Origin: Gluconobacter cerinus
Lineage (GTDB): Bacteria; Pseudomonadota; Alphaproteobacteria; Acetobacterales; Acetobacteraceae
Direction of reading: 5' to 3'
Assembly: GCF_002723935.1 (NCBI RefSeq)
Contig: NZ_BEWM01000005.1
Span: 276,608 to 340,607 of the forward strand
Length of the DNA stretch: 64,000 bases
Of this stretch, positions 25,950 through 34,353 are shown piece after piece (the stretch's first letter is position 1; the number at the start of each line of letters is the position of its first letter). The position numbers and the translations under genes are program-made. The notes beneath the pieces are model-generated. The model did no database searches. It saw only the letters and a list, made by a program, of their open reading frames with translations, and was not told the DNA's origin.

Positions 25950-26044
25950 GATGTTCCTAGAGCTGTTATTTGGTGCAGCACTTGACCTTCGGACAAACAC
26001 ATAGAAGCGCGTTAAGAATCAAGATGTCAGATGGTTCATGTTGC

Positions 26045-26078
26045 TCACGTCACTGTGAGCGAGATCACAGTGACGTGA
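26045..26078. promoter_or_regulatory. 34-bp perfect palindrome with CRP consensus core
   Basis: Two 14-base arms (TCACGTCACTGTGA and its exact reverse complement) flank a 6-base spacer. The core is TGTGA-N6-TCACA, the full consensus of CRP-family activators, and the outer arms add CACGT/ACGTG halves. Its centre is about 112 bp upstream of the gcd start and 192 bp upstream of rpmI. No T run follows it on either strand, so a terminator is unlikely. Binding by a CRP/FNR-family regulator controlling gcd is the best reading. Confidence 0.75.
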
Positions 26079-26175
26079 CTTGAACAAAGGGGCGTCTTTT
26101 GCTTGCGCGTTAAAGAAAATAAAGTTCTTGGCGGAATCAGTCCGATGGGATAAGGCAGCCGCTCCGTGTACGCGT

Positions 26176-26226
26176 CCGGGCCATAAGTGGCATGCCCGGC
26201 CGTGCAGAGTCCCACTCCGGTGGGAC
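26176..26226 (+). promoter_or_regulatory. Two leader hairpins before rpmI
   Basis: CCGGGC (26176-26181) can pair with GCCCGG (26194-26199), and GTCCCAC (26209-26215) pairs exactly with GTGGGAC (26220-26226). They precede the rpmI start by 27-78 bp. L20 controls rpmI-rplT by binding leader RNA in other bacteria, so these may be an autoregulatory site. I cannot match a defined motif, and infC is not adjacent. Confidence 0.4.
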
Positions 26227-26253
26227 CAATCGTTTACGGCGAGGGAGACCGAA

Positions 26254-26454
26254 ATGCCCAAGATGAAGACGAAGTCGTCGGTCAAGAAGCGGTTCAAGAT
26301 CACCGCGACCGGCAAGGTAATGTGCGGCCCAGGCAACAAGCGCCACGGCCTTATCAACCGCCCGCAGAAGATGAAGCGCACCAACCGTGGTCCTCAGACC
26401 ATGACGGATATGGACGCAAAGACCATCAAGCAGTGGGCGCCCTACGGGCTCTAA
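26254..26454 (+). CDS. rpmI: 50S ribosomal protein L35
   Basis: This 66-residue, strongly basic ribosomal protein begins [20 protein letters not shown] and ends KQWAPYGL, both typical of bL35. A GAGGGAGA ribosome-binding site precedes the ATG. Longer in-frame starts upstream are rejected because the family starts here. It is followed 15 bp later by rplT. Confidence 0.97.
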   Translation: MPKMKTKSSVKKRFKITATGKVMCGPGNKRHGLINRPQKMKRTNRGPQTMTDMDAKTIKQWAPYGL

Positions 26455-26469
26455 GGGAGATTAAGGTAC

Positions 26470-26829
26470 ATGGCACGTGTTAAGCGGGGCGTAACGACGC
26501 ACGCCCGTCACAAGAAAGTTCTCGATCTCGCCAAGGGTTACCGCGGCCGTTCGTCTACGAACTACCGTATTGCTCTCGAGCGCGTTGAGAAGGCGCTGCG
26601 CTATGCGTATCGCGACCGTCGCAACAAGAAGCGTGATTTCCGCGCTCTGTGGATCCAGCGTATCAACGCTGCTGTCCGTGAGCACGGTCTGACGTACAGC
26701 AAGTTCATCAATGGCCTGGACAAGGCTGGCATCGAGATTGACCGTAAGGTCCTTGCTGCTATTGCTTTCGACGACGCAGCTGCTTTCGCAGAAATCGTCA
26801 AGAAGGCACAGGCCGCTCTCGCAGCCTGA
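26470..26829 (+). CDS. rplT: 50S ribosomal protein L20
   Basis: This 119-residue bL20 is recognised from [24 protein letters not shown] and the C-terminal [22 protein letters not shown]. It binds 23S rRNA early in assembly and in many bacteria represses its own operon. rpmI-rplT are followed by a terminator before pheS, so pheST may be partly uncoupled. Confidence 0.97.
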   Translation: MARVKRGVTTHARHKKVLDLAKGYRGRSSTNYRIALERVEKALRYAYRDRRNKKRDFRALWIQRINAAVREHGLTYSKFINGLDKAGIEIDRKVLAAIAFDDAAAFAEIVKKAQAALAA

Positions 26830-26845
26830 GCTATTCAGACCTGAT

Positions 26846-26903
26846 CCCCACGCGTGGGGGCTGGTGACTGGCGGGCCGTCCTGTTATCAGGGCGGCCCGT
26901 TTT
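26846..26903 (+). terminator. Hairpin plus intrinsic terminator between rplT and pheS
   Basis: A palindrome CCCCACGCGTGGGG (26846-26859) is followed by an 11-bp stem GGGCCGTCCTG/CAGGGCGGCCC with loop TTAT and TTTT (26873-26903). It lies 28 bp before the pheS start. Either it ends the rplT transcript with a pheS promoter further on, or it is an attenuator for pheST. No Phe-rich leader peptide was found. Confidence 0.85.
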
Positions 26904-26930
26904 GTATTTGTACTGTAAGCGATGGGCGGT

Positions 26931-28001
26931 ATGGCTGACGATCTCGACACGCTGAAGAATGAAACTCTTGCTGCGCTGGGCGCTGCTCAGGACCGCGCGC
27001 AATGGGATGCCGTTCGCGTTGGAACACTGGGGAAGTCCGGTGCCTTGACCGGGCTCCTGAAGCAGCTTGGCAAACTTGATCCCGAAGAGCGCAAACTGCG
27101 CGGGCAGGCCTTGAACCGCCTGCGGGATGAATTGACCAAGGTGATTGAAGATCGCGGTCGGGAAATCGAAGAGGAAGCGCTGCAGGAACGCCTGAAAGCC
27201 GAACGGGTAGATATCACGATGCCTGCCCCTTCCGTGGTGACAGGCGCCATTCATCCGATCAGCCGTACCATTGAAGAAATGACAGCCATCTTTGGCGCCA
27301 TGGGTTTTTCCGTCGCGGAAGGGCCTGATGTTGAAAGCCAGTGGCATAATTTTTCGGCTCTCAATACGCCCGACCATCATCCGGCCCGGACTGAACACGA
27401 TACTTTCTATCTGCCGCCCAAGTCAGGCACTAACGAGCCACGCGTTCTGCGGACCCAGACGTCTGGCGTGCAGATCCGGACGATGCTGGGGCAGAAACCG
27501 CCCATCCGCATCATTGCTCCTGGTCGCACCTATCGTGCCGATCATGACGCGACCCATTCCCCGATGTTCCATCAGTGCGAAGGTCTGGTCATTGACCGCA
27601 ATATTACTCTTGGGCACCTCAAAGGCTGCCTGATCGAGTTCCTGCGCGTCTATTTCGACAAGCCTAATTTGCCTGTGCGTTTCCGTGCATCGTATTTCCC
27701 GTTTACCGAGCCCTCCATGGAAGTGGATATCGGCTGGTCAAAAGCCACGGGCGAGATTGGCGGTGGGTCCGACTGGCTGGAAGTGCTCGGGTCCGGCATG
27801 GTGCATCCGCGCGTTTTGGCAAATTGCGGCCTCGATCCGGCCGAGTGGCAGGGCTTTGCGTTCGGTATGGGCGTCGAGCGTCTGGCCATGCTCAAGAACG
27901 GTATTCCGGATCTTCGGTCCTTCTATGAGAGCGACCTGCGCTGGCTCCGCCACTATGGCTTTTCCGCTTTTTCTCCCGCAACGCTGACGGAGGGCGTGTG
28001 A
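26931..28001 (+). CDS. pheS: Phenylalanine--tRNA ligase alpha subunit
   Basis: This is the catalytic subunit of the (alpha-beta)2 enzyme. It has an N-terminal coiled-coil tRNA-binding arm (about 1-90) and a class II core with HPISRTIEEM, RTQTSGVQIRTM, HQCEGLVID (motif 2) and FGMGVERLAML (motif 3). The ATG at 26931 (MADDLDTLKNE) is preferred; another ATG three codons upstream is possible. No strong ribosome-binding site precedes either. pheT starts 1 bp after the stop. Confidence 0.96.
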   Translation: MADDLDTLKNETLAALGAAQDRAQWDAVRVGTLGKSGALTGLLKQLGKLDPEERKLRGQALNRLRDELTKVIEDRGREIEEEALQERLKAERVDITMPAPSVVTGAIHPISRTIEEMTAIFGAMGFSVAEGPDVESQWHNFSALNTPDHHPARTEHDTFYLPPKSGTNEPRVLRTQTSGVQIRTMLGQKPPIRIIAPGRTYRADHDATHSPMFHQCEGLVIDRNITLGHLKGCLIEFLRVYFDKPNLPVRFRASYFPFTEPSMEVDIGWSKATGEIGGGSDWLEVLGSGMVHPRVLANCGLDPAEWQGFAFGMGVERLAMLKNGIPDLRSFYESDLRWLRHYGFSAFSPATLTEGV

Positions 28002-28002
28002 C

Positions 28003-30471
28003 ATGAAGTTCTCTCTCTCCTGGCTGCGTGAACATCTTGATTTTACAGCATCTTGCGAAGAGATCTGTGCCCGTCTGAACGGCATCGGTCTTGAAGTTGA
28101 GAGCGTTGAAAACCCAGCCGAGAAGCTGGCAGGTTTTAGAACGGCCAAAATTCTGGAAGCACATCGCCATCCGGATGCAGACCGTCTTCAGCTTTGCCGC
28201 GTCGCTGCTGGTGCGGGTTATGAAGATCTGCAGGTCGTATGCGGTGCACCGAATGCGCGTACTGGCCTCCATGTGATTTTTGCGCCCCCGGGGACGTATG
28301 TTCCGGGGCTGGATATCACCATCAAGAAGGGCAAAATTCGCGGCGAGGAAAGCGGCGGTATGCTGTGTTCCCTGCGTGAGCTGGGTCTTGGGGAGGAGAG
28401 CAATGGTATTGCCGAACTGCCGGAAACGGCTCCGATCGGCGAGGCTTATGCGACTTACGCCGAGCTTGATGATCCGGTCATGGAAATCGCTATTACACCA
28501 AACCGTGGCGATGCGCTGAGCATTCGCGGTATTGCGCGTGATCTGGCTGCAGCTGGCATCGGTCATCTCAAGCCATGGCTGACGGAAGCAGTTGAGGGTA
28601 ATTTCGAGCCCGCCATCAACTGGAAAATTGCGCATCCGGATTGCTCTTATGCCGTGGGTCGCGTCATTCGTGGTGTGAAGAATGGCCATAGCCCAGACTG
28701 GCTCCAGCGCCGCCTGAAGGCCGTTGGGCTTAAGCCGATCTCCAAACTGGTTGACGTCACGAATTACTTTACGTTTGATCTGGGTCGTCCGCTTCATGTC
28801 TTTGATGTTGCGAAACTTTCTGGAAATACGCTGACCGTCACGCATGCCGCACGGGAGACCTTCACGGCTCTGGATGGCAACGAATACGTCCTTGGCACGG
28901 ACGATATGGTGATTGTTGACGATGCTGGTGTGCAGTCGCTTGCAGGCATCATGGGGGGGCAGCAGAGCGGTGTGGATGAGAACACGACGGACGTGTTTGT
29001 TGAATCCGCTTTGTTCGATGCTGTTCGTATTGCGTTGACGGGCCGTCGTCTGGCGATCCACACAGATGCGCGTCAGCGTTTTGAGCGCGGTGTTGATCCG
29101 GCACTGGTGCGAACTGGGCTCGAAGCAGCCACCATCATGATCCGTGACCTTTGCGGTGGCGAGCCAAGCGAAATTACGGAAGCTGGCGACCTGCCTAACT
29201 GGAAACGCACGGCTACGCTGCGTTTTGAGCGCCTGGAAACGCTGGGTGGTATTAATATCCCTGCGGATGATGCTGTGCGTTCTCTAGAGCATCTGGGCTT
29301 CGAGGTTGTTGAGCGGAAAGACGATCAGGCGACCTTCGCAGTGCCGTCCTGGAGAAATGACGTTGCGTCCGGTCAGGTTCTGGCTCAGGCCGTGACACTT
29401 GATGAGGACGTTGCGGCAAAGGCAGCAGCGAATGTTCCGCGCATGGAAGCGGAATGTGACCTCATAGAGGAAGTATTGCGCCTTTATGGGCTGGATGCAG
29501 TGCCGGCTGTGCCACTTCCTCAGTTGGCCATGGTCGCGGCTCCGGCAGTCACGCCTCTTCAGGCGCGTGCAGCGCTAATGCGTCGTATCTGTGCAGCCCG
29601 TGGAATGATGGAAACGGTTGGTTTCTCTTTCGTCGCTCATGAAGACGCGGTTCTGTTCGGTGACGTGCCCGAAACGCAACGTCTGCTGAACCCTATCGCT
29701 ATGGATCTTGATCAGTTGCGCCCGACGCCGCTCGTCAATCTGGCGCGTGCACTCGGCCGTAATCTGGCGCGTGGTCTGGGGCTTTCTGGTGAAGGCGCAT
29801 TGTTTGAAATCGGTCCATGTTTTGATTTCGAAGGTCAGCACCTGCGTGTTTCTGGCTTGCGAGGCGGATTGACGGCTCGTGAACCCGGTCAGGCTGCGCA
29901 GGAAGCAACGCTCTGGGACGCCAAGGCGGATCTGACGGCCGCGCTGACGGCGCTCGGTGTTCCGGAAGCTTCTTTGTCTGTCACGGCAGATGCTCCGGGC
30001 TTTTATCATCCGGGTCGGTCAGGTCAGGTACGGCAGGGGCCTAAGCTGGTTCTGGGCAGCTTTGGTGAACTGCATCCTCGCACGGCGCGCGCGCTTGGTC
30101 TGACAGGGACTGTTGTAGCGTTCGAGCTGTATCTGGATCGCATTCCGCAGCCTAAGGCTAAAAAGAAGATGCCTCCTGCGCTCTCAGCGCTGCAGCCAGT
30201 GCGTCGTGACTTCGCGTTCCTTGCTGGGCCGGATGTCGAAGCGCAGACTGTTCTCAAGGCCGTTCGTATGGCCGACCGGAACCTGATTCAGGATGTTCGC
30301 CTCTTTGACGTCTTTGAAGGTGGTAGCCTGCCGGAAGGACATCGTTCTCTCGGTGTTGAGGTTGTCCTGCAGCCGCAGACCGAAAGTCTGACGGATGTCG
30401 GCCTTGAAGCGCTTTCCAAATCGGTGGAAGCTGCGGTTCTCAAGGCAACAGGAGCTACGTTGCGCCGATGA
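28003..30471 (+). CDS. pheT: Phenylalanine--tRNA ligase beta subunit
   Basis: This 822-residue subunit has the N-terminal EMAP-like tRNA-binding domain (about 40-150, with VVCGAPNARTG), B3/B4 editing domain, B5 domain, a class II-like core without catalysis, and the C-terminal ferredoxin-fold anticodon domain (about 725-820, PVRRDFAFL). Full length. Its stop overlaps the lpxB start (ATGA), placing lpxB in the same transcript. Confidence 0.96.
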   Translation: MKFSLSWLREHLDFTASCEEICARLNGIGLEVESVENPAEKLAGFRTAKILEAHRHPDADRLQLCRVAAGAGYEDLQVVCGAPNARTGLHVIFAPPGTYVPGLDITIKKGKIRGEESGGMLCSLRELGLGEESNGIAELPETAPIGEAYATYAELDDPVMEIAITPNRGDALSIRGIARDLAAAGIGHLKPWLTEAVEGNFEPAINWKIAHPDCSYAVGRVIRGVKNGHSPDWLQRRLKAVGLKPISKLVDVTNYFTFDLGRPLHVFDVAKLSGNTLTVTHAARETFTALDGNEYVLGTDDMVIVDDAGVQSLAGIMGGQQSGVDENTTDVFVESALFDAVRIALTGRRLAIHTDARQRFERGVDPALVRTGLEAATIMIRDLCGGEPSEITEAGDLPNWKRTATLRFERLETLGGINIPADDAVRSLEHLGFEVVERKDDQATFAVPSWRNDVASGQVLAQAVTLDEDVAAKAAANVPRMEAECDLIEEVLRLYGLDAVPAVPLPQLAMVAAPAVTPLQARAALMRRICAARGMMETVGFSFVAHEDAVLFGDVPETQRLLNPIAMDLDQLRPTPLVNLARALGRNLARGLGLSGEGALFEIGPCFDFEGQHLRVSGLRGGLTAREPGQAAQEATLWDAKADLTAALTALGVPEASLSVTADAPGFYHPGRSGQVRQGPKLVLGSFGELHPRTARALGLTGTVVAFELYLDRIPQPKAKKKMPPALSALQPVRRDFAFLAGPDVEAQTVLKAVRMADRNLIQDVRLFDVFEGGSLPEGHRSLGVEVVLQPQTESLTDVGLEALSKSVEAAVLKATGATLRR

Positions 30472-31730
30472 ACTCTCTTCCAGAATCCGAACTGGCGCAT
30501 CAGCCGGGTAACAGAGCCTTCCAGCCGGGGGCTCCCACGCCTCAGCATGGGCGCGTGATTTGGATTCTGGCGGGGGAAGCCAGTGGAGACGTGATTGGTG
30601 CACGTCTCATGCTGGCGCTTCATGCGCAGGACCCGACGCTGGTGTTTGCCGGAGTCGGGGGTGGCCGCATGGAAGCCCTCGGGCTTCATAGCCTGTTCCC
30701 GATGAGTGATCTGGCTGTCATGGGGCTTGTGGAAGTCTTGCCACGGGTCAGGCATTTGCGGCAGCGGCTTCTGGAAGCTGTTCAGGATATCGAGCTTCGT
30801 AAGCCTGATCTGGTTGTCACAATAGACAGCCCGGGTTTCGCACTTCGACTGCTTCAGAAAATTGAAAATTCCGGCTTCAAGCGCGTCCATTACGTTGCAC
30901 CGCAGGTCTGGGCCTGGCGCGAAAATCGCGTCAAGGAATTCCCTGGGCTGTGGGATCGGTTGCTCTGCCTTTTACCATTTGAGCCGGAATGGTTTGCGCA
31001 GAGAGGGTTGGAAGCGCGGTTTGTCGGGCATCCGGTGTTGCAGTCGGGTGTGAGACAGGGAAACGCTGCACGCTTTCGGACGCGTCATAATATTCCTGAA
31101 ACGGCACCCGTCTTGATTTTGATGCCAGGAAGCCGGCGCTCTGAAGTTCCGAAGCTGTTGCCAGTTTTTCGCAAGATGCTGGACATTCTGCGCAAGAAGC
31201 ATCCGGACATCTGCCCGGTGATACCGGTTGCTCCAGTCATTGCGCCGACCGTGCGCAACCTTATTCGCAAATGGCCCGTACAGCCGCATATCGTGACTGA
31301 TATTCATGATAAACACGATGCGTTTGCAGCGGCTCAGTGCGCTCTGACAAAGTCGGGGACGTCCACGCTTGAGCTTGCCATGGGCAATGTGCCGATGGTG
31401 GTGACGTATCGGGTAAATCCGCTAACGGCGATGATGGCGCGTCGGATGATCAAGGTGCCATACGTCGCCATGGTCAATCTGCTGGCAGGACGTGAAGTCG
31501 TGCCTGAAATGTTGCAGGAGAACTGCACGCCTGAAAAGCTGGCAGATATGGTTTCAAAGCTGCTTGATGATCCCGCAGCAGCAAAGAAGCAGCAGATGGC
31601 ATTTGAAGAGGTGCTGGAAAAGCTCTCTCCCGCTGTGGGTACGCCTGCGGATGCAGCTGCTGCGGAAATCATGGATCTTCTGGACGAGCCGGTGTCCCGC
31701 TCGTCCAAGAAGAAAAAAATCAGCGAATAA
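30468..31730 (+). CDS. lpxB: Lipid-A-disaccharide synthase
   Basis: This 420-residue glycosyltransferase of family 19 joins UDP-diacylglucosamine and lipid X at the inner membrane. Key motifs are WILAGEASGDVIGA, MGLVEVLPR, DSPGFALRL, APQVWAWRE, GHPVL and TKSGTSTLELA. An extra 20-residue N-terminal segment and a Lys/Ser-rich tail (SSKKKKISE) flank the domain. It is coupled to pheT rather than to lpxD-fabZ-lpxA, the usual arrangement. The 3' end overlaps convergent trpS by 11 bp. Confidence 0.95.
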   Translation: MNSLPESELAHQPGNRAFQPGAPTPQHGRVIWILAGEASGDVIGARLMLALHAQDPTLVFAGVGGGRMEALGLHSLFPMSDLAVMGLVEVLPRVRHLRQRLLEAVQDIELRKPDLVVTIDSPGFALRLLQKIENSGFKRVHYVAPQVWAWRENRVKEFPGLWDRLLCLLPFEPEWFAQRGLEARFVGHPVLQSGVRQGNAARFRTRHNIPETAPVLILMPGSRRSEVPKLLPVFRKMLDILRKKHPDICPVIPVAPVIAPTVRNLIRKWPVQPHIVTDIHDKHDAFAAAQCALTKSGTSTLELAMGNVPMVVTYRVNPLTAMMARRMIKVPYVAMVNLLAGREVVPEMLQENCTPEKLADMVSKLLDDPAAAKKQQMAFEEVLEKLSPAVGTPADAAAAEIMDLLDEPVSRSSKKKKISE

Positions 31731-32709
31731 AACCGACCAGTCGCTCTGCTTCCTGCACGATCGGCTCGGAAATTTCACGGGCCCGGTCGGCGCCTGCGCG
31801 CAGGACGGAGATGATGTGATCTTCGTTCTGCATCAGGCGGGCTGTTTCGGTCGCAACTGGCCCAAGTTTTTCTACGAGCAGATCAGCCAGAGCGTTTTTG
31901 AACGGGCCAAAGCCCTGTCCACCGAAACGTGCCAGAACGTCAGACATCGTCTCGTCTGACATGGCCGCGTAAATAGCTACCAGATTGCGGGCTTCTGCAC
32001 GGTCTTCCAGTCCCTCAACGTCGCTTGGCAGCGCGTCGGAATCTGTCTTGGCGCGGCGAATCTTCAGAGCGATTTCGTCTGGGGTATCTGTCAGGACAAT
32101 GCGGCTTTGTTCGGAGGGGTCCGACTTGGACATTTTCTTCGTGCCGTCGCGCAGGCTCATCACGCGGGCTGCCGCTGGAGGAATAAAGGCCTCGATCTGC
32201 GGAAAGAACTCCGTACCCATATCATGGTTGAACTTCTGGGCGATGTCATTGGCCAGCTCAATATGCTGCTTCTGATCGTCACCGACGGGGACGCGGGTCG
32301 CGTGGAACGCCAGAATGTCTGCAGCCATAAGGTTTGGATAGACATAGAGGCCCGCTGAGTGGTTCTCGCGGTTCTTGCCAGCCTTGTCTTTGAACTGTGT
32401 CATCCGGTTCAACCAGCCGAGGCGGGAAACACAATTGAAAATCCATCCCAGTCGCGCGTGGGCGCTGACGGCAGACTGGTTGTAGAGGCGTGTCGGTTCA
32501 ATACCGGTTGCCAGAAGGCAGGCTGCTGAACCCAGCGTCTGACGACGCAGGTCTTCCGGATTCCAGGGCATCGTGATGGAGTGCATGTCCACGAGGCAGA
32601 AAACACAATCATGGTCTGCCTGCATGGCCGCCCAGTTGCGGAGTGCGCCCAGGTAGTTACCCAGATGAGGAATGCCAGTTGGCTGAATGCCGGAAAATAC
32701 GCGCTGCAT
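31720..32709 (-). CDS. trpS: Tryptophan--tRNA ligase
   Basis: This 329-residue class I synthetase begins MQRVFSGIQPTGIPHLGNYLGA with the HIGH-type motif as PHLGN. The KMSKS motif is intact (KKMSKSDPSE), and the AIDQ-like region reads GDDQKQHIELANDIA. Full length for the bacterial enzyme. It is monocistronic and convergent with lpxB. Confidence 0.97.
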   Translation of the reverse strand: MQRVFSGIQPTGIPHLGNYLGALRNWAAMQADHDCVFCLVDMHSITMPWNPEDLRRQTLGSAACLLATGIEPTRLYNQSAVSAHARLGWIFNCVSRLGWLNRMTQFKDKAGKNRENHSAGLYVYPNLMAADILAFHATRVPVGDDQKQHIELANDIAQKFNHDMGTEFFPQIEAFIPPAAARVMSLRDGTKKMSKSDPSEQSRIVLTDTPDEIALKIRRAKTDSDALPSDVEGLEDRAEARNLVAIYAAMSDETMSDVLARFGGQGFGPFKNALADLLVEKLGPVATETARLMQNEDHIISVLRAGADRAREISEPIVQEAERLVGFIR

Positions 32710-32747
32710 GATGGATCTGTCTTCAGCTTTGGGGAAAGGTCATGCTC

Positions 32748-33197
32748 TCAGGGAAGCGGCTGCTTCTGCTCCAGGAGCTGTCGTTCTTGGTAACTCGCTG
32801 CCGGGTCACCCTGCTGTGCACGTGCACTGGCGACCTCGGCTGGCGTGATGGTGGGGGAAGGCTTGATATTGCCGCGTGCAATCAGCCAGTTCAGGGTATC
32901 AGCAATTTGCTGGTCAGTGAGGCGATTACGATATGCGGGCATGGAATAGTTATAGCGATAGCCCTGCGTGGTGAAACGGCCACGGAGGCCATTCAGAAGA
33001 ACATTCGCGAGATAGTGGCGACCCTCAGGTGTTTGGGCGATGAAATCTACTCGGCCCACGAGGGGCGGTGTTTCCCCGGGCATTCCACTTCCGCCATGGT
33101 GGCAGATACCGCAGTTGGGCCCATAAACGGCTTGACCAGCCGGTTTCTTCCCGCAGCAGGCAAGTGCGAGACAACCAAGAAAAGCGATCCGTTTCAT
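32748..33197 (-). CDS. Monohaem cytochrome c, probable lipoprotein
   Basis: This 149-residue c-type cytochrome has a short signal (MKRIAFLGCLALACCG) with a lipobox-like LALAC. The haem site is CGICHH (Cys29, Cys32, His33), and the axial Met is in YNYSMPAYRNRL. The C-terminal tail is hydrophilic and ends LEQKQPLP. It overlaps the upstream cytochrome gene by 4 bp; both proteins share haem-site surroundings, spacing to Met and the final LEQxxPLP, so they are tandem duplicates. Electron partner unknown. Confidence 0.82.
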   Translation of the reverse strand: MKRIAFLGCLALACCGKKPAGQAVYGPNCGICHHGGSGMPGETPPLVGRVDFIAQTPEGRHYLANVLLNGLRGRFTTQGYRYNYSMPAYRNRLTDQQIADTLNWLIARGNIKPSPTITPAEVASARAQQGDPAASYQERQLLEQKQPLP

Positions 33198-33679
33198 GGG
33201 AGAGGGGACTGCTGTTCCAGTTTCTGGCGTTCAAGCAGAACTTCCTGAGGTGACAGCGGATGTTTGCGCTCTTCAGCGATCTCGGCAGCCGTGAATGTTG
33301 GCCCCCCTGCGGCCATTTCTTTTCCTCCAACAAATGTCAGGATCCGTGCAATTTCATCATCTGAAAGGCGATGAAATGATGGCATGGAACTGTTGTAAGG
33401 AGCGCCACCCGCTGTGATCGGTCCGTCAAGGCCATTCAGCAGTACGTGGATAATGTAGCGATGGCCTTCGGGAGTCAGGGCAATATGCCCAACCCGCCCA
33501 AAGATTGGAGCAACGGCTCGCACCTGCCCATGGCCGCCATGATGGCAGATACTGCACTCGTTGGAATATTCTCGGGGGGCCTGTTCACGATTTTCCCACG
33601 CATGGCCCACCACAAAGACAATTGCCATGAAAATGGCAATAAACAGGGGAAGCCGGATTGCTGGGTCTAATCTGATCAC
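33194..33679 (-). CDS. Membrane-anchored monohaem cytochrome c
   Basis: This 161-residue protein has an uncleaved-looking N-terminal helix (10-25, LPLFIAIFMAIVFVVG) and a class I cytochrome c domain: CSICHH (Cys42, Cys45, His46) and axial Met in NSSMPSFHRLSDDE. It ends RQKLEQQSPLP, like its downstream paralogue. Translational coupling (ATGA) suggests the two cytochromes are made in equal amounts and may act as a pair in the periplasm. They are not next to any oxidase or dehydrogenase here. Confidence 0.82.
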   Translation of the reverse strand: MIRLDPAIRLPLFIAIFMAIVFVVGHAWENREQAPREYSNECSICHHGGHGQVRAVAPIFGRVGHIALTPEGHRYIIHVLLNGLDGPITAGGAPYNSSMPSFHRLSDDEIARILTFVGGKEMAAGGPTFTAAEIAEERKHPLSPQEVLLERQKLEQQSPLP

Positions 33680-33774
33680 AGAAGGTTTGTCGCATTTTCA
33701 TGGTGCGTTCAGCAAGGGTGGCTCTTGGCAAAACCGTTCCGATAGGGCTCATGGGCGCATCAGAAGGAGAAAGC

Positions 33775-34317
33775 ATGAGCGGCAAGGGACGTCTGGTACT
33801 GTATGTGGGGCCAATGTTTGCAGGAAAATCTTCGCATCTGATCAAGGCTGCGTCTGCGCATGAACGCGTTCTGGCACTGAAGCCGGGATTCGATACGCGT
33901 GACGGTGCAGAACTGGTCAGTCGGGATGGCTCACATTTCGCAGCGCGTTCCGTGCGGCGCTGGCCGTCTCATTCCGAGGACTATTCACACATTGTTCTGG
34001 ATGAAGTGCAGTTCATGGTCTCACCTCATTACGAGGGAGATATCGTTGCAGAGTTACAGTCGGCCCGATTGCGCGGAGCAACTGTCACTGTCGGCGGTCT
34101 GGATAGTGATTATCGTCAGGAGCCGTTTGAAATTGTATCGAGGCTCATGCAGTTCGCCGATGAAATTATTCATCTGGAAGCTCGGTGCCATGTCTGCAAT
34201 CAGCCAGCTCAGTGGACTGCCAAGACACATGAGACTGGGCATCTTCTCGAAACGGGAGATCAGGAGCTTTATGAGGCGCGGTGCGATGAGCACTGGTGCC
34301 TGCCAGAGGTGCCTTGA
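33775..34317 (+). CDS. tdk: Thymidine kinase
   Basis: This 180-residue type II thymidine kinase has P-loop GPMFAGKSS (12-20), the DEVQF motif, the Gly-Leu-Asp loop (GGLDSDYRQEPF) and zinc-ribbon cysteines in CHVCNQPAQW and later near ARCDEH. It salvages thymidine to dTMP. The start was set at the ATG after AGAAGGAGA; the longer frame upstream lacks homology. It is divergent from the cytochrome pair. Confidence 0.92.
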   Translation: MSGKGRLVLYVGPMFAGKSSHLIKAASAHERVLALKPGFDTRDGAELVSRDGSHFAARSVRRWPSHSEDYSHIVLDEVQFMVSPHYEGDIVAELQSARLRGATVTVGGLDSDYRQEPFEIVSRLMQFADEIIHLEARCHVCNQPAQWTAKTHETGHLLETGDQELYEARCDEHWCLPEVP

Positions 34318-34353
34318 GGCCTCTCTGGCAGAGCTGAAGTGAAGCAGCAGGAC

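Larger units (their letters stand above)
25950..26253. other. 304-bp divergent control region between gcd and rpmI
   Basis: No gene is seen here. From left to right it holds the gcd promoter region (minus strand), the 34-bp CRP-type palindrome (26045-26078), an AT-rich stretch at 26098-26130 likely to hold the rpmI promoter, and two hairpins (26176-26199 and 26209-26226) in the rpmI leader. Confidence 0.75.

Noticed and set aside
27892..29061. 389-codon open frame on the minus strand
   Set aside because: Antisense shadow of pheS and pheT; composition is unlike a real protein of this genome.
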